A stretch of DNA of 64,000 nucleotides from Leisingera methylohalidivorans DSM 14336 (lineage in GTDB: Bacteria > Pseudomonadota > Alphaproteobacteria > Rhodobacterales > Rhodobacteraceae): positions 770,371-834,370 of the forward strand of contig NC_023135.1 in assembly GCF_000511355.1 (NCBI RefSeq), read 5' to 3'. The notes beneath the pieces were generated by a model that made no database searches, was not told the origin of the DNA, and worked only from the letters and a program-made list of their open reading frames with translations. The position numbers and the translations under genes are program-made. Positions 60,512-64,000 of the stretch are shown piece by piece (the stretch's first letter is position 1; each line of letters opens with the position of its first letter).

Positions 60512-60580
60512 CCTATGTCAATCCGAGTTTTTTAGTAGGGAATAATTTTTACGGTGGCAGCAGAGTTTAGGTGAAACGCA

Positions 60581-60605
60581 AAAGGCCGCCCAATGGGCGG
60601 CCTTT
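60581..60605 (-). terminator. Intrinsic terminator of metG
   Basis: AAAGGCCGCCC and GGGCGGCCTTT form an 11-bp perfect stem with a 3-nt loop, followed on the minus strand by TTTTG. Lies 21 bp past the metG stop. Confidence 0.8.
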
Positions 60606-60626
60606 CAGAATTCCGTGTGTGCGGTC

Positions 60627-62345
60627 CTAGGCGCGGGTGCCGGAGAAACGCGCCTGCCAGTCCTCGCGCTGCTCATCGGTGATCTTGGCGAACAGTACTT
60701 CGGGCACGGTGAAGCTGTGGCCCGCGGGCAGCGCCGACAGGGCCGCCGCCGCATCTTCGGGCCAGCTGCGGTCGTCCGAATTCATCGCCGCCATCAGCGT
60801 GTCCGCGGCCTGCGGGATGAAGGGCGCCGAGAGCACCGCATAGAGGCGGATCAGGTTCAGGCCCAGACGCACCTGCGCCGCGGCGCGGTCAGGGTCCTGC
60901 TTGAACACCGACCAGGGCGCGGCGGATTGCAGGTATTCATTGCCGGCCACCCAGATCGCCCGCAGCTCCTGCGCCGATTTGCGGACCTCCATCGCCTCCA
61001 TATGGCCCTCATAGGCGCGGATACGGGTGGTCAGCTCTGCGATCAGCGCCTGTTCCTGTTCGCCGTACGCGCCGGCCGCGGGCACTTCCTCGCCGAACTT
61101 GGAGCGGCAGAACTTGGTGATGCGGGACACAAAATTGCCCAGCACATCCGCCAGATCCTTGTTCACCGACTGCTGGAAGTTCTCCCAGGTGAACTCGGAA
61201 TCGCTGCTTTCCGGGGCATGGCTCAGCAGCCACCAGCGCCAGTAATCCGCCGGCAGGATTTCCAGTGCCTGGTCCATGAACACGCCGCGGCCCTGGCTGG
61301 TCGAGAACTGGCCGCCGTCATAGTTCAGGTAGTTGAACGACTTCAGGTGGTCGACCATTTTCCACGGCTCGCCCGAACCCAGAATCGTGGCCGGGAACGA
61401 CAGGGTGTGGAAGGGGACGTTGTCCTTGCCCATGAACTGGACGTATTTGACGTCCTCCGCGCCCTTGTCGGTGCGCCACCAGCGCTGCCAGTCGGCGTCT
61501 GTCTTGCCATTGGCCTCGGCCCATTCGCCGGCGCAGGCGATGTATTCGATCGGCGCGTCGAACCAGACGTAGAACACCTTGCCTTCCATGCCGGGCCAGT
61601 CCGCGCCGCCCTTTTTGACCGGCACGCCCCAGTCCAGATCGCGGGTGATGCCGCGGTCCTGCAACCCGTCGCCGTCGTGCAGCCACTTCTTGGCGATCGA
61701 GGTGGTCAGGACCGGCCAGTCCTTTTTGCTGTCGATCCAGGCGTCCAGATCATCTTTCAGCTGCGACTGGCACAGGTAGAGGTGCTTGGTCTCGCGCACT
61801 TCCAGGTCGGTGGAACCGGAGACAGCGGAGCGCGGGTTGATCAGGTCGGTCGGGTCCAGCTGCTTGGTGCACTCCTCGCATTGGTCGCCGCGGGCGCGTT
61901 CATAGCCGCAGTTGGGGCAGGTGCCCTCGATATAGCGGTCGGGCAGGAAGCGGCCGTCGGCATTGGAATAGACCTGCTTTTCGGTCACTTCGCGGATCAG
62001 CCCGGCCTCGGCCAGCTTGCCTGCGAAATGCTGGGTCAGCGTGTGGTTCTGCGGGCTGGAGGACCGGCCGAAATGGTCGAACGACAGGGCAAAGCCCTTG
62101 GCGATTTCCGACTGGACGGCGTGCATTTCAGCGCAGTATTCCGCCACCGGCTTGTCCGCCTTGGCGGCGGCCAGCTCAGCCGGGGTGCCGTGTTCGTCGG
62201 TGGCGCAGAGGAACAGCACCTCGTTGCCGCGTCCGCGCTGGAACCGGGCGTAAAGGTCGGCCGGCAGCTGCGAGCCCACCAGGTTGCCCAGATGCTTGAT
62301 CCCGTTGATGTAGGGAATCGCGGAAGTGATCAGAATGCGTGCCAT
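60627..62345 (-). CDS. metG: Methionyl-tRNA synthetase
   Basis: This 572-aa class I synthetase has [20 protein letters not shown], whose HLGN is the HIGH motif; a zinc knuckle [17 protein letters not shown] with four Cys; and [19 protein letters not shown], where STSQG occupies the KMSKS position in modified form. The anticodon-binding alpha domain ends the protein; no C-terminal dimer domain. The start at MARILITS (62345) is preferred; an ATG at 62354 adds three residues. Confidence 0.95.
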   Translation of the reverse strand: MARILITSAIPYINGIKHLGNLVGSQLPADLYARFQRGRGNEVLFLCATDEHGTPAELAAAKADKPVAEYCAEMHAVQSEIAKGFALSFDHFGRSSSPQNHTLTQHFAGKLAEAGLIREVTEKQVYSNADGRFLPDRYIEGTCPNCGYERARGDQCEECTKQLDPTDLINPRSAVSGSTDLEVRETKHLYLCQSQLKDDLDAWIDSKKDWPVLTTSIAKKWLHDGDGLQDRGITRDLDWGVPVKKGGADWPGMEGKVFYVWFDAPIEYIACAGEWAEANGKTDADWQRWWRTDKGAEDVKYVQFMGKDNVPFHTLSFPATILGSGEPWKMVDHLKSFNYLNYDGGQFSTSQGRGVFMDQALEILPADYWRWWLLSHAPESSDSEFTWENFQQSVNKDLADVLGNFVSRITKFCRSKFGEEVPAAGAYGEQEQALIAELTTRIRAYEGHMEAMEVRKSAQELRAIWVAGNEYLQSAAPWSVFKQDPDRAAAQVRLGLNLIRLYAVLSAPFIPQAADTLMAAMNSDDRSWPEDAAAALSALPAGHSFTVPEVLFAKITDEQREDWQARFSGTRA

Positions 62346-62714
62346 GCTATCCATCCAGGTAATGTGTCAAAGGCCCGTCTACCGCATGGCGCAGGCGGCG
62401 GAAACCCCGGCTGCGGATTTCCCTGAAAATTGGAGATACAGGGCCGGACCCGGCTTGACCTGAACCGCGGGCTGGCGCGCGCGATGATAGCGGAAACCTG
62501 TTGTAAGCCTTTGAAAGATCACGGGGCGTTGCCATTCGGATGGCCTGCCGGTGTAAGCAGTCTGGGGCCGGCCATGGCTGTTTGGCTTTCTGCCCGATGG
62601 TGATTGCGCGCCGTTCACCCTCGCCGCCGCCCTTGCCGTGGCGGGCGGATTGGCGGTGCCGGAGCTCGCAGCGCTTTTGCAAGCGTAAACAGATCCTTAA
62701 AGGGTCAGATCTGC

Positions 62715-62748
62715 TGTCCGAATGTTTCGCGCGCGAAACATTCGGACA
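62715..62748. repeat. Perfect 34-bp palindrome
   Basis: TGTCCGAATGTTTCGCG and CGCGAAACATTCGGACA are exact inverted copies with no loop. It lies between metG and the MFS gene, 16 bp past the MFS stop codon. The rest of 62346-62764 shows no gene. Confidence 0.8.
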
Positions 62749-62764
62749 GGGTTACTGACCTGTT

Positions 62765-63988
62765 TCACTGCTTCTCGCGAGACCGTTTCAGAAGGCGGCC
62801 GATGGTAAAAGAGGTGCGCGGCGCATAGACATAGCTGGTGCGTTCTTCGGGGGTCGGGCGCACTTTCATCCGGCTGAGACCAAATGCAATGAGCAGCACA
62901 TGGCCGCAGGCCACATAGGCAAACAGGGCAGGCGGCCCGTAAAAGCTGATCAGCGCTGAGGAGACATAGGGGCTGGCGATGGCGCCCAGGGCAAAGAAGA
63001 ACATCAGCGCTGCTGCCAGTTCAACCCGCTCTTCTGATGTTGCAAAGTCGTTGGCGTGCGCAGCGGAGACCGAGAAGATCGGGAAGGTGGTGAAGCCGAA
63101 GAACGCCGCCGTAAGCATAACTCCCAGGGTGCCGGTGCCGCTGGCGGCCATGGTGACAGCGCAGCTGAAGATGGCCGCAACGGAAAGCCAGATCAGCACC
63201 CAGCGGCGGTCGTATTTGTCGGCCAGCCAGCCCATCGGGTATTGCGCCAGCGCCCCGCCCAGCACGAAGGAGGCAAGGAAAAAGGCGATCTGGCCGATTT
63301 CCAGCCCGACCTCCTGACCATAGACCGGGCCGACCATGCGGAACGAAGCGGAGCTGAGCGCGGCGACGATCACCCCGGCCACCGCCAGCGGCGAACAGCG
63401 CCAGGCCAGCTTGGGGCGCAGGCGCGGCGCATCCGGGGTTTCCGGCTGGCTCGCCTTGGTCAGGGTCAGCGGCAGCAGCGCCGCACAGCACAGCAGCGCC
63501 AACAGGTTGTAGGAGACATAGGCGGCCGGCGGCAGCACCGCGATGATCAGCTGCGCTGCCAGCGAGGCGCTCATATCGGCAATCCGGTAAGTGCCCATGG
63601 CGCGGCCGCGGTTTTCATTGGTGACCTTGGTGTTGAGCCAGGCCTCGATCACCGTATAGGCGCCGGCCACGCAGAGGCCGGAGGCAATCCGCATCGCCGC
63701 CCAGGCATAGGGGTTTTCCGTCAGCGTATGGCCCAACAGCCCCATCGCCCCCAGCGCGGTGCAGACCGCAAAGGCGCGGGAATGGCCGACATTGCCCATC
63801 AGCCGCGGCGCCCACCAGCAGCCGATGAAGAAGCCAAAGAAATGCGCCGAGCCGAGGAGGCCGATCTGCTCTTTGCTGAAGTTCAGCGTCAAGCCCGAAA
63901 TGGCATCCAGCGGGCCGACGCCGCCGGTCGAGAGCTGCAGCAGGATGACAGAAAAGAAGAGGGCGGCAAAGGAGATGATCAGGCGCAT
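62765..63988 (-). CDS. MFS transporter
   Basis: This 407-aa protein has 12 predicted transmembrane segments. The N-terminal half starts FAALFFSVILLQLSTGGVG; FSKEQIGLLGSAHFFGFFIG and the YcaD-like loop YTVIEAWLNTKVTNENRGRA lie in the first half. The loop WLADKYDRRW (G-x-x-D-R-x-x-R type motif) is in the second. The C-terminal tail is polar and short. Substrate cannot be inferred. Start is at the window edge region (63988) with the frame closed upstream by the listed start. Confidence 0.9.
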   Translation of the reverse strand: MRLIISFAALFFSVILLQLSTGGVGPLDAISGLTLNFSKEQIGLLGSAHFFGFFIGCWWAPRLMGNVGHSRAFAVCTALGAMGLLGHTLTENPYAWAAMRIASGLCVAGAYTVIEAWLNTKVTNENRGRAMGTYRIADMSASLAAQLIIAVLPPAAYVSYNLLALLCCAALLPLTLTKASQPETPDAPRLRPKLAWRCSPLAVAGVIVAALSSASFRMVGPVYGQEVGLEIGQIAFFLASFVLGGALAQYPMGWLADKYDRRWVLIWLSVAAIFSCAVTMAASGTGTLGVMLTAAFFGFTTFPIFSVSAAHANDFATSEERVELAAALMFFFALGAIASPYVSSALISFYGPPALFAYVACGHVLLIAFGLSRMKVRPTPEERTSYVYAPRTSFTIGRLLKRSREKQ

Positions 63989-64000
63989 AATTCTGCGACC

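Noticed and set aside
1..64000. tRNA or rRNA genes
   Set aside because: I saw no cloverleaf with a T-loop GGTTCGA motif or rRNA-like sequence; a tRNAscan run would be decisive.

Overview
The window looks like an alphaproteobacterium of the Roseobacter group (Rhodobacteraceae, near Leisingera/Phaeobacter/Ruegeria). This is inferred from a GC-rich core, the aerobic cobalamin pathway (CobG, CobF, CobN), a DUF1489 gene, a short-form HisG paired with HisZ, CbtA/CbtB cobalt transport, and a class II (B12-dependent) ribonucleotide reductase. No database search was possible, so gene identities rest on recognised motifs and family patterns.

1-9350 is housekeeping: the dnaE 3' end, a SnoaL-like protein, slyX, hisS-hisZ-hisG, a DJ-1/PfpI protein, a DUF1489 protein and nrdJ. 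The nrdJ control region is duplicated. Two copies share an identical 62-bp core, each has a perfect DnaA box, and a small putative membrane-protein ORF lies between them.

9545-33870 is an accessory, scarred region. It holds a DUF6338 gene with an overlapping 50-aa ORF, a frameshifted AAA ATPase, three IS5-family (IS427-type) copies, a degenerate second IS5-type element, an IS481 remnant, a tyrosine-recombinase remnant and a possible TniB remnant. A roughly 1600-residue DxDGDG-repeat exoprotein has lost its 5' end at an IS and appears fused to the TniB remnant at its 3' end. A toxin-immunity cassette is split by another IS. An aldehyde dehydrogenase pseudogene follows an aminotransferase fragment. 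Apparently intact genes in this stretch are a glycolipid-binding-like protein, a cspA-rhlE cold-shock pair and a four-gene minus-strand operon (22839-26911). That operon encodes an asparaginase with a C-terminal bulb-lectin domain, a Cys/His protein, an N-terminal-Cys hydrolase and an NTAN1-like amidohydrolase. It is the best candidate here for an undescribed system.

33874-51171 is a nearly complete aerobic cobalamin corrin-ring cluster with CbtAB, two DUF1636 proteins and two minus-strand cobalamin riboswitches. cobK is the only + strand gene inside the long minus-strand run, and its start codon overlaps that of cobL. B12 made here would serve NrdJ in the same window.

51292-53647 holds glpD and a DeoR-type regulator. 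53787-60257 is an iron/heme operon: hemP, a Cys-rich protein, an imelysin, bfd, bfr, a DUF1111 di-heme protein, a second imelysin and a DUF1513 protein. A TGA-N9-TCA iron box lies upstream of hemP. The window ends with metG and an MFS transporter, separated by a perfect 34-bp palindrome.
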